Positions 35,337 to 47,580 of a stretch of DNA of 64,000 nucleotides are shown here, in pieces. Location of the stretch: assembly GCA_028673005.1 (NCBI GenBank), contig CM054113.1:213792417-213856416 (forward strand), read 5' to 3'. The translations under genes and the position numbers were made by a program. Each line of letters begins with the position of its first letter. The stretch's first letter is position 1. This DNA comes from Tanypteryx hageni (lineage: Eukaryota; Arthropoda; Insecta; Odonata; Petaluridae). The notes beneath the pieces are model-generated. The model ran no database searches, was not told the origin of the DNA, and saw only the letters and a list, made by a program, of their open reading frames with translations.

Positions 35337-35700
35337 AATAGTAGAGGGAGGGAGGGATGGAGGGAGGGAGAGAGGGAGGGAGGAAGGGAGGAAAAAAGAT
35401 AGGAAACGAGGAGAGATACAAAGAAGCCCAAATTATCCGCGCAAGCCCATTCTTCAGGAACAAATGAATACAAAGTGTTCCGCAGAGCGCGAGAGGTATG
35501 TAATAGAAGGGTGAGGGAAGGACTCTCGGAGGAGGCTACAAGGAAAGAAAAAAGGTAGGATAAAAAATGTATAATGGTAGAGAAGAGAATAGGAAGGAGA
35601 GAGTTGAGCCAGAAGAGGGAGAGGTGGGGAAGGATGACCCAGAAGAGCGAGAAAGAGAGAAAAAAGAACGAAGGCGTATGGTTTTTCTGGAAGACCAAAG
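35337..35700. repeat. Polypurine tract, far side of LINE family C
   Basis: GAGGGAGGGA-type units at 35341-35400 continue as looser A/G-rich sequence to about 35690. Open frames at 35567-35848 reflect this composition (Glu, Arg and Lys-rich). Confidence 0.85.
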
Positions 35701-37543
35701 AGGAAACAAGGAGCCAGATGCCACGCTGGTTTTTTTGTTACGCCTACTCGCGGAACCTAACAGCGCGGAGTTCTCTAGCGTAATCCGCCTATGTCTTCTT
35801 ATCGTTATAAAACCTATAGAACACGTGGAAATGCGCTCTTTAACATAAAAAGCTTCACCCGATCTTCATTATTCGAGAGCATTTATTCCATTTACTATAC
35901 TGGTAATTCTGCTATCTCGTGACCCCATTTGTGTGTGTTTTTTCCGTAGAAATGCTTTCAAAATGTCGTTCTTTGATAGAGAAGTTTAAGCACAGATTAG
36001 GAAGAAAATACTGGAAAAGTGAATGACCTCATGAAACGTATATTTAGTTAGGGAAGAAAAATTTCCATCCCGATTTCAAAGCAGCTTTTCTGATTATCAA
36101 AGGTATTGGTAACTCAGAACTGGGAGGAAGCTTTTCAAGTTTAAATAAGAAACTTTTGGAGTAGAGATTGACAGCTATTTTCGTCTGAATAAAATCTTGT
36201 TTAAATAGATTTGTAAAATATTCTGAAATATTATTATGAGAATTGTTTGTTTTATCTTGAAAACGCTACCGTTACTTTAGTCGACACGGCGTTTAAGATC
36301 CATATTATACACAACTTTATAAAGAGGGAAATTCCGAAAAAAAAATTAACTCGCGTTTCATTTTAACGCTACCGTGCACTACCATCCCAGTACCACAAAG
36401 TGCATCTGCATATTTTCCCCAAATTATAAGGTTTTAGGTTATTGTAACTGGGTGATTAAGTTGCTTTTTCTGTTAATGAAAGCTATGAACAATATTTTCT
36501 AAAATGGCGTCTTAAGCTAACGTTGCTACGTCACCCGTCTTAGTTAAATACGACATCAGATGTTTCAGAAATCAGCGTTATTTAAATCTGTATTTATGTA
36601 AAAAGATCAACTGATAAGAAAGATTTGATGTTCATAAATTAGAAGATATTGTTCGTATTAATTCTATACATTTTTGTTCAGCCACCCGTGGAGTTTTATA
36701 GCTAGTACATTAACACATTAAAATTATCACTTAATTATTAGTCATAAGGTGGGTTATTTTATGCTATCAAATGGGTTAAATGACTTTTCTATTTAATATA
36801 AAACTCCCAAAATAAAATAAATTTACATTATTATTTACGTTAACTTACTAATAATAAAATCGTAAAATAAAATAAGCATAAATTTTAAATATATTGTGCG
36901 TTCATTATATACGTCACTCAAAATTTTTCCTACACAGCTGTCAAAGTTAAAATGTTAGATGTCACAAGTGTTGAAACAGGGTACTGCTACTTCGTGTTTA
37001 TATCCATATAATAGCCATCCAGGTAACCTTATTGTTTCTCATTTTGTACGTGATCGATCATATCAGTGTTGTTCAAAGTTACAGATAAACTATCTTTGGC
37101 AGCAAAATCCCTCAAACTTTAACTTTACACTCTGAGATTGACTGAGAAAAACAAAACAATGCATTTCAACAACTGCGATAATTAATTAACAGTTTATTTC
37201 CATAATATGTTTGAGGAAAAAAATGTGTAGAATGCCGTTCTCCGTGAAATATTTTTCTGAATTATAGCGCATTGAACTTGTGCACTCAGCTGAATAATAT
37301 TTGCATCTTGCTCGAATTTTTTTTTATTTCTTTGTCTCAACAGTGTCATCTTAACAAGGAGAGAAGTAAACTTAGTTATAAGTTACTGCATCAATCGGAT
37401 TATGACATTTTGAAATTACATCGGTCATCATAGCATCAAAAATATTCTACTGCTTCACCTTTTAACTACAAACTATTTAAAGGTATCTACATAAATGTAA
37501 GTTTTTAATGAAGCGCACATCTATACTATATTGACGCTTCTTA
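35701..37543. other. AT-rich DNA, nothing recognised
   Basis: No supported gene, RNA or element ends are seen. Confidence 0.4.
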
Positions 37544-38235
37544 CTTATGATCAGTGCTTGAAAAATTTCATGCTGGCTCATTAGTCAGGCAAATATTTCA
37601 CTCGTCAGCTGAAAATCGCCAGCACCCCTGAGACCTTAAGGCTGGCGAGCAAAAAAAAACACCCTCAACGCCAAAAATGAAATGTTAATTATTTACATTT
37701 TCGTTGACCTATATCTTTATTTTCATTTTTTCCAGATATAACTATCAATATTCAACCAAGTACATTACACAAAATATATTTGTATGTACATCAGTCTACA
37801 TGACAATTAATATAAAAACTCATACATATTATCAGTGACACAAGACCATGAGCAAGCAATAGTTCAATGAAACTTAAGTACTATTCATATCTTCTTAGAT
37901 GTCAATATACCACTTCCAGAGGTATTTATGACCTTGAACATGTCTTAGTGTTTGTCTATGGCCTTATCAGGTTTAAAGGCATGCACAGTGAAGGGAAATC
38001 CCCTGGATGTGCTTGTAGAAGAGGCTGTAGTTAGCTACTTCCTAGCGGCCGCAATATTCACTAAATTACGTAGCTTGCCAATTTTTCCAAATATCTCAAT
38101 TTAACAATAGGTATAACGTATAAATAATTGCCGATTGAACTGAAACTGCTCTATTGAATTTTTTACTCGTCAACTAAAAATTTTCACTTGTCACGGACGA
38201 GCAGACGAGCGCATTTTTCAAGCTCTGCTTATGAT
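37544..38235. mobile_element. Non-autonomous hAT element with perfect 8-bp duplication
   Basis: The body is 37552-38227 (676 bp). It starts CAGTGCTTGAAAAATTTCAT and ends with the inverse of CAGAGCTTGAAAAAT. The flanking octamer CTTATGAT is identical on both sides (37544-37551 and 38228-38235). Subterminal ACTCGTCA motifs recur near both ends in inverted orientation. There is no transposase frame. The exact duplication suggests a comparatively young insertion. Confidence 0.95.
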
Positions 38236-38489
38236 ATGTCATCATTATTAACATATAGGAGGATACTAATGTTTAGGCACTTTCAGATGAGCTATAGACT
38301 TTAAATTTGGCAAGATTATAGTTTTTTAGTAATAAACAACCAAAAAAGTCTAAAATTTAAAAAAGTTTATATTTAAGGGGTGTTGTTAACCCCAATGTTT
38401 CATTTCAATGCCCCATAAGAAAAGCATGGGATTCAGTGCAAGGCTCTCTAAAAATGCATTTTTAAATTACTTAAAATTAATATCATCAT

Positions 38490-39935
38490 CATCATGCTTC
38501 TGCCCGAAGACAGGTTTTAACTGAATCGCTGCCTCCATTTCTCTCTCTCCCTAGAAGCCTCTTTTATACCTCTATAAGTATTATATCCCTGCTTTATATT
38601 ATCTAATATTCATATTCTTTTTCTCCCTCTTCCTCTTCTTCCACTAATTTTTCCTTCTAAGATCGTCCTTTGTAAACACTGTCTTCTCAATATGTGCCCT
38701 ATCCAATTTGCTTTTCTTTTCCTGATTGTTTTTATTAGCATCCTTTCTTCTCCCACCATTTCAAATACTTCTTCGTTTCTCTTCCTCTCTGTCCATTTCA
38801 CTTTCATCATTCTTCTCCATACCCACATCTCAAAACTTTCTAAATATTATTCCTCCTTCCTCCTTACCGTCCACGTCTCTGCACCATAAAGAGCTATGCT
38901 CCATATGTAGCATTTTGCTCATTTCTTCCTTGTTTCTAAATTTATTTTCTTGCTTGTGAGAAGCTCCTTCTTCTCCTTTAATGCAGTTTTTGCCATTGCA
39001 ATCCTACTTCTGATGTCCTGTGTACTACTTCCATCCTGCGCTAAAATACTGCCGAGATATTTGAAACTACTTACTTGTTCCAATTTTTGGCCATTTACCA
39101 TTATATTTAATTCTTTATGTACCTTTGAAACCACCATGACTTTCGTTTTTTCTGCATTGATCTTCATTCCATATTGTTGGCCAACCTCCACTAGTCTGTC
39201 TGTCATCCTCTAAAGCTCTTTCTCGTCTTGTGCTATTAAGCCCTGACCATCTGCGTATTTAATGGTGGTAATACTTTCACCTCCTATCTTAAATCCTTTC
39301 TCTTCCATCATCGCTTCTTCTGTTATTGTTTCTGCATAAATATTAAATATCGCTGGTGAAATAGGACATCCCTGCCTCACTCCCCTCCCTATTGAAGTAC
39401 TTTCTGTTTCTTCTCCTTCAACCCTGACTCTAATCTTTTGATCAAAGTAAAGGTTTTTAAGCAGTATTTTATCTTTCCAATCTATTCCTATTTTGTTTAA
39501 AATACCCAGCATTTTATCCCATTTCACTCGGTAAAAAGCTTTCTCCCAATCTACAAAACAAAAGTACATACCTTTATTTACTTCTAGCGCTCTTTCTATC
39601 ATGATCCTCATACATCCTATAGCATCTCTAGTTCCTCTTCCTCTTCTGAAACCAAACTGATTATCTTGCAGCTCCTTTTCTATTTTACATTCAATTCTTT
39701 TGGTTATTATTCTGGTTAGAACTTTAGCTGTATGAGAAATTAAACTAATAGTTCTGTAATCCTTACAACTTTTTTGCATTGTTCTTTTTCTCCAGTGGTA
39801 CCATTACAACATCTAAAAAATCTTCAGGCCATATGCCAGTATCATATACTTGGTTAAAAAATTTTGTAAGTTGCTTAACTGCTTTAGATCCCAAAACCTT
39901 AAGAACGTCCACGGTATTATACGTTACGATTGCAG
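38490..39935 (-). mobile_element. RTE-like LINE family D, copy 1, 5'-truncated
   Basis: This minus-strand non-LTR element is nearly identical over about 1.3 kb to the copy at 56961-58824. Its 3' end has ATG/ATC trinucleotide repeats at about 38485-38497. The 5' end falls near 39935, inside the region just before the reverse transcriptase. The short 3' UTR and trinucleotide tail, together with the protein motifs, suggest the RTE clade; that placement is by motif reading only. Confidence 0.88.
38610..39930 (-). pseudogene. Reverse transcriptase, LINE family D copy 1 (catalytic Asp lost)
   Basis: From high to low coordinates, the minus strand reads LKVLGSKAVKQLTKFFNQVY, WPEDFLDVVMVPLEKK and DYRTISLISHTAKVLTR. 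It continues through NQFGFRRGRGTRDA, CFVDWEKAFYRVKWDKML, GRGVRQGCPISPAIFNIY and the palm motif YADG at 39246-39257. The family D copy near 57.7 kb has YADD, so the second catalytic aspartate has become glycine here. A CAG-to-TAG change ends one frame at 39207-39209, another stop lies near 38916, and a one-base shift lies near 39775. The C-terminal GRRGRGRKRI end survives. It would have primed cDNA synthesis at nicked DNA; it cannot now. Confidence 0.9.
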
Positions 39936-41299
39936 TGATTTAATGCTTTTAATGGAAACTAGGGGCCAGGTGCAGCACTTCCTGCAAACATTTCGAAAAC
40001 CTTGCGTGAAGTGGTCCAATGCGATAGTTCCTATGACAAAAAATTGTTACACAGGAGGTTATTAGTTGAACCACTTCTATTGCCAATCTCAAGATAATCA
40101 TATAGCTCACCCTATTTCCATAACCAGAAATACATACTTACATCACCGCTACCTATTTAGACTAACATTTACTGGTACACAACATTTTTTGTTTTGTTCA
40201 CTATTTCTGATGGTACAGCAAATCGTATGTTCTATGGTTTGTTTAACATTAATTAATCACTATAAATGCTCCGGCCACGCATAAAATATCTTGCTTAATT
40301 ATCAAAGAAAATTAATCACAAACATTATAGTAATTTATTCTCACGTACTACTGAAAGCACAAACACGACGATTAAATTTGGGATATCAACTAAACGAAGG
40401 AGCGAATAGGTTTGTTTTTCTTTAGGACTATAAGAGGTCACAATCGGAGAAGCAACCCTGATAGCAGTGACGGTAAAACGTGAAAAGTATTTTAACGTTT
40501 CGTAGTTTTTCGAGAAATTTTAACTTTTTTCAATTTGTTAAATATAATGGCGCCATATTTATTTCGCAAGATTTGTATCCAAATACGTGCTTAAGGCATG
40601 GATGATGATGCCATAATCTTAACAGAAAATATCCTAATTTTTCCATAAATTTAATCTATAGGGTATTGTCTTAATGATGATTATTCTTTTTGCTCATGCA
40701 GGGCGATCTGAGTAACGAAATTTGAAATACGAAAACTTTTAGACACGAGCCGATTGCCAGAGAAATTAGAAATTACGGATAGTTGCCTTAATTTCACGAA
40801 AAATTATAAATATACTGCTGTTACTGGTGGAATTTATTAACTAATACATATAGGCTCCACGTGACTAAAGTTTGAAATATTTGTATTATCGTGAATGTAA
40901 TGGAATAAAACCATGAATGAACTAAAGGTTGATAGGAAAATCTTATTGTTGGACTGGGGTGGGTATCTTACCCATATTACGCATTGAATTTTCGCTTAAT
41001 TCATTTACTTATTCAATGCATTTTATTTTGAAACCTTTTTATTTGGGATATTTTCTTTTGTATTTTAAATCACTTTAATATATTTTCCAATCTTATTTAA
41101 TGTTATGTTCATAATTGAAATAAAAATATAAATTAATCGAACAAATTCGATTTGTTAATATTTTGTTTACAATATTTATTATGACAACCTCAAAGAAGGA
41201 TTTGATCTACCAGACAAAGATACGCCTGACATACGAATGGAGAGATACGAAATAGGTTATCTAACTGGATTTCATTGAGAAATTAAAACGGTGAATTAT
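39936..41299. other. AT-rich DNA with a dispersed-repeat segment
   Basis: 40254-40340 matches 51226-51320 (repeat R4). The rest shows no recognisable feature. Confidence 0.4.
40254..40340. repeat. Dispersed repeat R4, copy a
   Basis: TAATCACTATAAATGC, CATGCGT-like CACGCATAAAATATC, TTGCTTAATTATC and TATAGTAATTT recur in the same order at 51226-51320 with scattered mismatches. Confidence 0.75.
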
Positions 41300-42342
41300 A
41301 TTTTATCGCATAACACCATTCTCTGTTTTTGTTTCTTTATTCATAATTTTGTTCGTGTTTATAGTTATTCCTCTTTCTTGTGCGTTTTGTTTACTGAAAA
41401 GTTTTAAATTAAAATATAATGATGTCTGCTCCTTACAGACAGTTGCTGTAAAAAATAGGATGAATTTTTGTAAAAGAATCAATCGAGAATCAAGAGAACG
41501 TCGTCTGCGACACAACCGTGAAAGTAAAAGAAACGCCCGATTAAATGACACAACTGAACCAAGAGAATCGCGACTCGCTAGAGATATAGAAAGACAGGAA
41601 TTCTCGATTGAATGAAACCAATGAAAATTCTCTTAATCGCCTTCAACAACAACAAATACGCACTGCACAAAATATATTAACCGACTGTATTTCATTGAGA
41701 AATGATGCATATAGTTATGATCCTGCGATTGATTACGAAGGTCTTGAATTAATTAATATCGGAGGTCTTGCGAAAATATGCAGGTTTTGTAAAGCCAAAA
41801 AATTTAATACAGAAGCGGAGGGCATGTGTTGTTCCAACGGAAGATGTGCCTGCGCCATTATTTAGTTTGATGCAAAATGTTTCTACACAATCAAAAGTTT
41901 TTCTAAAACATATAAGGAAATATATTTCGTGTTTTCGAATTACTTCTTTTGGGTCTACTCATCCGGTTCCGAATTATGGTTTTTAATCAACTTTTCGAGT
42001 GCAAGGACAAATCTATCATAGTATAAGCTCATTTTTACCAGTCAATCATCAGTATCTAAGTTTCTTCAAATCTACTTTATTATTCACAAGTTGATGAAAG
42101 ATGTAGACATAATCCTGAAACAAACTCATCGATAGTAATATCCCTACAAGAAATGTTTCATCCTTGCAATTTGTACGTACAAACATCCAAAAAAGCGTTG
42201 GAACGAATGCCTAACATCAAGATGAAATTGGACATAGAATCAGATAGTGCCACGTGGAGAGCATCCTAGAAGATTCAACACACCGTTAAAAATTGAAATT
42301 AACTTAAAGTTTCCCGAGCGAAGCCGGGGTAAAATAAGCTAG
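41300..42342 (+). mobile_element. Helitron remnant, internally deleted, intact 3' terminus
   Basis: The right end has the Helitron signature. A GC-rich hairpin at 42313-42328 (CCCGAGC, loop GAA, GCCGGG, one bulged base) is followed 11 bases later by CTAG at 42339-42342. Upstream lies the start of a Helitron Rep/helicase protein. The left boundary (a TC-type end) was not identified, so the start is approximate. The Rep nuclease core and helicase are missing. Confidence 0.8.
41460..42268 (+). pseudogene. Helitron Rep/helicase N-terminal region (broken)
   Basis: Frames on the plus strand combine into the N-terminal third of a Helitron replicase-helicase. First come arginine-rich repeats (RRLRHNRESKRNAR, RLNETNENSLNRLQQQQIRT). 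Next is a cysteine motif, CRFCKAKKFNTEAEGMCCSN, which matches the zinc-binding C-x2-C ... CC pattern ahead of the Helitron-like N domain. Then come FLKHIRKYISCFRITSFGS, FRVQGQIYHSISSFLP, and lastly DERCRHNPETNSSIVISLQE with ALERMPNIKMKLD. Frame shifts occur near 41610, 41850 and 42090, and a stop at about 41984 breaks the middle. The protein would nick and unwind DNA in rolling-circle transposition, but its catalytic parts are absent here. Confidence 0.85.
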
Positions 42343-42484
42343 CTTGAATTAAAAAAGTTCAGCGCCTATGTTTTTATAATGTTTCTAAAAAGCAATTTTG
42401 GACTTGGGCTTTATAAATTTTTAATGCAAGAATATACATGATAATAGCAAAGAAGGAAAACGGTAAGCCAATGCTCTTATTTTT

Positions 42485-42560
42485 TACTAGGCAGCGTGAT
42501 GGAGGCATGTTTGGCTCCAACTTCTAAAGTCTTGCGTTCGAATCCCGTTGCGGGTTCGGA
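42485..42560 (+). repeat. Possible tRNA-derived SINE head
   Basis: GGCAGCGTGATGG at about 42491-42503 resembles an A box. GCGTTCGAATCCC at 42534-42546 is a good B box at tRNA-like spacing. I could not find a SINE body or poly-A tail, so this may be chance or a fragment. Confidence 0.35.
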
Positions 42561-42599
42561 TGTCTGTGGCTGTCTTTGGTTTTGTTTACAAGCTCTTTG

Positions 42600-44280
42600 C
42601 AAAAGATCAAATATTTGCTGTTTATGAGCAAATGAAAAATATAAATAACTAAATCATTCGACGCTAATTTGCGTAATATCGGCGATGAAATGCAGAGGTT
42701 AAAAGCTGTTGCGTTAACTTGAGATCGAGAGCGAAAAATTTGCAAACAAATGAGTCACATAAAATAGATACAATTCTAACACCCGCAAATATTTTTCTCT
42801 GATATAAGAATAAAACATTATGAGTTCTTTCGCGTATTACTTTATATGCAAGTAAGATCCAAGGAATGAAATAATTGCTTAGGAACAAATGTGAATAAAT
42901 TATGGATAAGGGTGAGTTCAATTGGCTCAGAGAGTAGTGATTTGAGGAAGCAACTGGTGTGCAGCGTTTCAAGGCGTGGTTTCTTCCCCCAACACATTAG
43001 GGCCGAACCATTGGAGCTTTTTCCTTTTTTCCCGAAATTATTGCGATTGAATGTACCAGAATTTGTATTGAAAAGATCTTAATATTTTTCGTTTCCGATT
43101 TAAATGATATGACGCTGAGAAGTAAACAACGCCATAACGATCAAAATAGAAAATGCAATGACTCCGGTTGAGTTTCCACTTACCTAATAATTACTAGCGC
43201 CATAAAAATCTCTGCAATCATCGCTCGTTGTGCACTTACGAGAGGAGAATTTAAGTATCCTAACAGAGAAATAATGGAGAGCGTGTCACACAACATCGGC
43301 TGATAGCGAGAGTAGGGCAGGCAGGCAACGGCTGCGAGATAAACAAACCCTTGGACCATCCTCCTCACTGGTTCACGATTTTCCAACCTATACCCCCTGG
43401 TGATAGTAATTCTTACAAAACATACGCACTATCTCTCTTAAATAATCATTTTCATACATATGCGTGTTTATGCATAGATATATAGCCTATGAATACATAA
43501 TGGCTTACAGTTTTATTGTGACCCTTGATCTTGTCTGGCTTTGAATTACCTATGAAGCCCGAGTGTTATTTGGAACATCATTCCAAAACATCTCCGGAAT
43601 ATACGCACACGGCTGATGTAAATTAAAATAATTTTAATGATTCCGGAATCTTTTAAACTGGATCAAAATAATAAAACAATAATTAAGTGCAAGCCAATTA
43701 TTCTCAATTTAACGAAATAAGCCATGAAACATATTTGTTTTTTCGTGTTTCTTTGGAACGAATTTTTCGCTTCAAAAGCTACCTTCAATTGTTTTAGTCT
43801 ATATTCTGTCGAAAAAACATGATAGGGAACGAGCGACGCTGCCATAAAAATACTACCGTTCTTTGATTACGCATTGTTCCCTCGAATGGTGGAGGCAAAA
43901 CATTCAAAAGTAAAATAAACGAATTACTAGTGAGGACGGGCAGTTTGTTGATAAAATGTTCCACTAGTTATTAGAAGGATTACCGCGATAAATGAGTCAA
44001 CCGTTGCGTACATACATATATGCTCGCAATTCTAAGTCTGATTATTTCCCGCGTAAAGTAGCGAAACACAACAAATCAGTGCTGAGTATTTTTGAAATAA
44101 GAACGAGGAAACTAATTTTTAAGAGACTCTCACCTGGTATCAGAATACGAGCTTGCTCGTGTGGATGTGTGACGTCGATAGAACCTTCGTAACCATGGTA
44201 TTACTCCAATTATTTGCAATATTTTTCAGTATCTAGCACAGAGCACGACATACATACAACCGGAATATTGAAGACATATA
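42600..44280. other. AT-rich DNA, nothing recognised
   Basis: Several small open frames (for example 43992-44192 plus, 43180-43386 minus) have no recognisable domain. Confidence 0.4.
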
Positions 44281-44860
44281 TGCAGCGATTTCTCTCCGAT
44301 TCCCGCTTTGCGGACGTTTCAAAGGACGACGTCTGCGGCCATAATATCGCCACCGGACGCGGTCTTTCCCGTCTCCCTTGACGGGGATTCACCAACACAC
44401 CATCAGACGCACCGCGAACGCACCGGAAACAGTGGCACCACCTCCTCCTCTCATCCCTCTCCTCTATCTTTCCCCTTCCCCACCCTCTCTCGCTCGCTCG
44501 AACCGAACCCACTAGTCCTGCGTGGCTCAATATTGTCCCTTTCTGCCCTAACGCAGAGAATGCTTTGATTGCGGACGCGTAATGCCCCGCCAGGGGATGA
44601 AAGCGAGGTCGGCTATCTGCGTCCGAAGGGATTCGAACCGCGTACCGATCACTCGCATCTCTCAACCCCCTTGCCCTTCGGTCCACATGCGAAAAACGTA
44701 TCGAATTCAAAGGAAAATTCGAGTCGTCCGATATTCTGCTCGATCACGCTAGCATTAAATGAAAGGAAACCTGGCGAGAGATCGGTGTTTGTGAACAACA
44801 AAACAAAAATCGCAAGAAATATTATGCTACTCAGGAATTCCAATGCAAACGGATAAGTAT
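44281..44860. other. GC/CpG-rich block with a tRNA-like segment
   Basis: GC and CpG are high through this block, with a CT-rich centre at about 44440-44500. Open frames run on both strands (44210-44710 minus, 44308-44568 plus), with no recognised domains. On the minus strand, 44680-44622 has an A-box-like GGGCAAGGGGG and a perfect B box GGTTCGAATCC. The ends CCGAAGGG and CCCTTCGG are complementary. The segment is too short (about 58 bases) for a normal tRNA. It may be a SINE or tRNA relic inside a regulatory region. Confidence 0.35.
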
Positions 44861-45880
44861 GCCCTCCGATGTTTTTTTGTTTATTCTCGCAAGAAAACTG
44901 TAAACAAGATTTTAATGCAAAAATGGTGGAAATTCATCCTCGATTGTATGAAATATAAATTATTTCAGAAACAGCTCGACACCGCAATTTCTCTGTTATT
45001 TTTTTAAAATTTTTAACTTAAGGGCTATAAAACGCTTTGGAAAGCCATACGCGCATTTTAGATGCAAATAAGCCAAAGTCGTCGGTATGTTGCCGATAGT
45101 TAACAATAAAAAATGTGTTAAGAGCAAATTAATGCCGCTTAGAATAACAAATTTGTAGCCAAAACGTTTTTCTCCGCTATTTTATGGCTTTCGGAGTTCT
45201 CTTGCTTATCAACTGGAGTCCGGCCATAATTGGAGCAAGGTAATTAAGTTTTGAAATACGGAAGTGTATACTGAATACGTTTTCCACCTACTTCCAATTT
45301 TATCCTGACACACTTCTGTACTATATGTACTCCAAGGGCGGATCCAGAAACTTCCCAAGGGGAGGGGGGGGGGCGATCGTCCCAATTGTCCCTTCCCCTT
45401 CTTGATTACACCTCTGCCGACGACCACACATTTTGAAATATCTATCCCTATTAGAATCTATCTTTCCCTTATCATACAGTCTTAATCTTTGGTGTAGTTA
45501 CTTATATATATATTTAACTTTATTATTCGTTCTTAAAGTAATTGTTACCTATAAATCGTGATATATTGTGTTGTAAGATTTTTTACATATTCATAAAATG
45601 GAAATTATTTGTTAATACATTAAACGAAACAGTGCTCTCTATTTGCGAAGCTTATTTACTTTCAATTTAAGTTAATATAATTAAAAAGAGACGAAAATTC
45701 AGGTTGTCCCGGATTTTTTCCGATTATGTCTCGGATTTCCTTGTTCAGATCGTGTTATGTCCCGGTTTTGCCTCCTAAGAATCTAGTCACCGTACTCTAA
45801 ATAGAACTGAAACATTTCATGGTGGAATATTTTAAAAACCACGCTAAGGGGAAACCGTTTAATTCGAAGGTAAAAAGTGT
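44861..45880. other. AT-rich DNA with one G-run
   Basis: Near 45335-45376 the words GGGCGGATCCAGAAA and a run of Gs resemble one end of an arthropod DNA transposon, but no partner end was found. Nothing else is recognised. Confidence 0.35.
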
Positions 45881-46800
45881 GCGCGTGGTGGCGTGTTCGC
45901 AGGCTCAGGTCAAAGGGCGCGTTTGCGATCGAGAAGAAGGGAAATGAGATAGAGAGAGAGAGAGAGGACGTGAAGGGGTTTTACAAGAGAGCGAGAGCCT
46001 TATTCCGCGCTGGGAAAGTTTGTAGAGTTCTTCGGAGATAAACGGAGTTGCGGTGTATAACCCAATCGATTTCCACTCATCGAGTTATTCTGGTATGGCG
46101 AGAGGTTGGGAGAGAGGGAGTGAGGTTAGTGGACTTTTATTCGGAAATTCTCATCGACTTTTCTCTTATTCATCTCTCTCTCCTCCGTATTACTATCCAT
46201 TATCCCTGACTCTCTATCTGTTACTTTTCATTCATCGAAGCATATATCTTATCCCTTCACCTCCACTCCTCCTTCCTTTCGCACTGACCCGGTAAGCTCA
46301 TTCACTTGCTTCCCTCTTGAGCGTGCGAAGGATCGCGTCCTGTTGATTGCGCCCAACGTTGTGCACACTTATAAAAACCTACCACGCCCTATTACTTCTC
46401 CTCCGGTTCTTCCCATTTCACCCTATATTCCTTAGCAAGAAGGAATTTGCCGCTTGTGGGCTCGGGGAGGGTGGACGGGATGGGGAAGCGAGGGCGCGTT
46501 GGGATGCCGACGAACTTATAATTGGCTCCGAGGGTTTTTGGAGCCTTCTTTGGTAGCTCAGACTCCATTGCGGCCCTAATATCCTCTTTTTCTCTCTCCG
46601 TAGCTCACGATCCCACTTCATATCAATAACTTTTCCATCCTTGGAGTTTTTTATTATTCCGCTGGACTCGCCTGTAATGATCTCGTCAGAGATGCGCGCG
46701 CGAAAGCTTTGTGTTTTATTTTTCATAATTGTCTGGCGGTGAGGGGAACGCACTGGGCCTATCACTTTGAAGAGTGCGAGGGAATGAGAAAACAATAGAG
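45881..46800. other. GC-richer promoter-like block
   Basis: GC content rises, with a GA dinucleotide run at 45950-45965, CT-rich stretches, and a TATA-like TATAAAAA at 46370-46377. No reading frame has a recognisable domain. It is a candidate regulatory region only. Confidence 0.3.
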
Positions 46801-46908
46801 ACAGAATGATGCCGGAGGAAAAGAACAGGGTAATGGCGGGTTTATACCCCGTTGTGCAATTTCGAAATAGGGGTCAGTAATGTTATGCCGCAATCTGCGG
46901 GTTGTTGA

Positions 46909-47580
46909 TTTTTAGCCTACTTTACAGAATGGAAATAGGCTTATAGTTTTGTCGTTGAATCTGTCTGTCTTTCCGTCTGTCCGTCCTTCCCTATTAACTT
47001 TTGAACCAATAGACCGATTTTTATGAAACTTGGTGGAAATCTCTTGCTACATGGGCTGAGCTCCCGAGGATAGTTTTTGCTGCGAAGATTCCAGATTCCA
47101 GGAACTATCCTTCCCATTTCATTTACATGGAAAATCTGAAATCCATCATGCAAGGTAATTTTCTCTTGCATATTGAAATATCTTAGAATTGTAATATCGG
47201 AGCGAGTTTTGTACTATTCTCTGAGGAAAGGAATGAAGATTCTAATTTTTAACGTAGAATTTTGCTTATCGATTGTACTTCTTAGAATTTTGCGTGAATA
47301 CTGGCGATTATGCAGTTTTTATCACTCATTACGAAAGTCTTGCCATAGCAACAACTATTGTTGGACTCAGATTCGATATATTCCAATACGCACACGCGTT
47401 ATTTTTGCCACACAAATACGCGTGATCAATTTAATATTCCGTTCAAATGTATTTGTAGTATTTTATAACGCTAAATTATGAAAAGAGCTACATATCCGCG
47501 ATGACTTTAAAGCTATTACAGCCAATATAAGTATTGAATTAATTAAATGGAAAGTAGGCATCATAAGTTCTGTTTTGATC
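46909..47580. repeat. Dispersed repeat R3, copy a
   Basis: It aligns with 52320-53224 in the same orientation. Shared words include AGGCTTATAGTTT, GTCTGTCTGTC, CAATAGACCGATTTT, GGTGGAAATCTCTTG, AAATCTGAAATCCATC, TTTTCTCTTGCATATT and GGAAAGTAGGCATCATAAGT. Copy b carries about 260 more bases before the last shared word. It is non-coding and of unknown class. Confidence 0.85.

Noticed and set aside
35567..35848. 93-codon plus-strand frame rich in Glu, Arg and Lys
   Set aside because: The composition matches the A/G-rich repeat beneath it; no domain in the non-repetitive end.
44210..44710. 166-codon minus-strand frame as a possible host exon
   Set aside because: Arg/Ser-rich with no domain, no splice sites evident, and competing plus-strand frames in the same GC-rich block.
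45335..45376. GGGCGGATCCAGAAA plus a G run as a DNA transposon end
   Set aside because: Only one end was seen; no matching inverted end within several kilobases.
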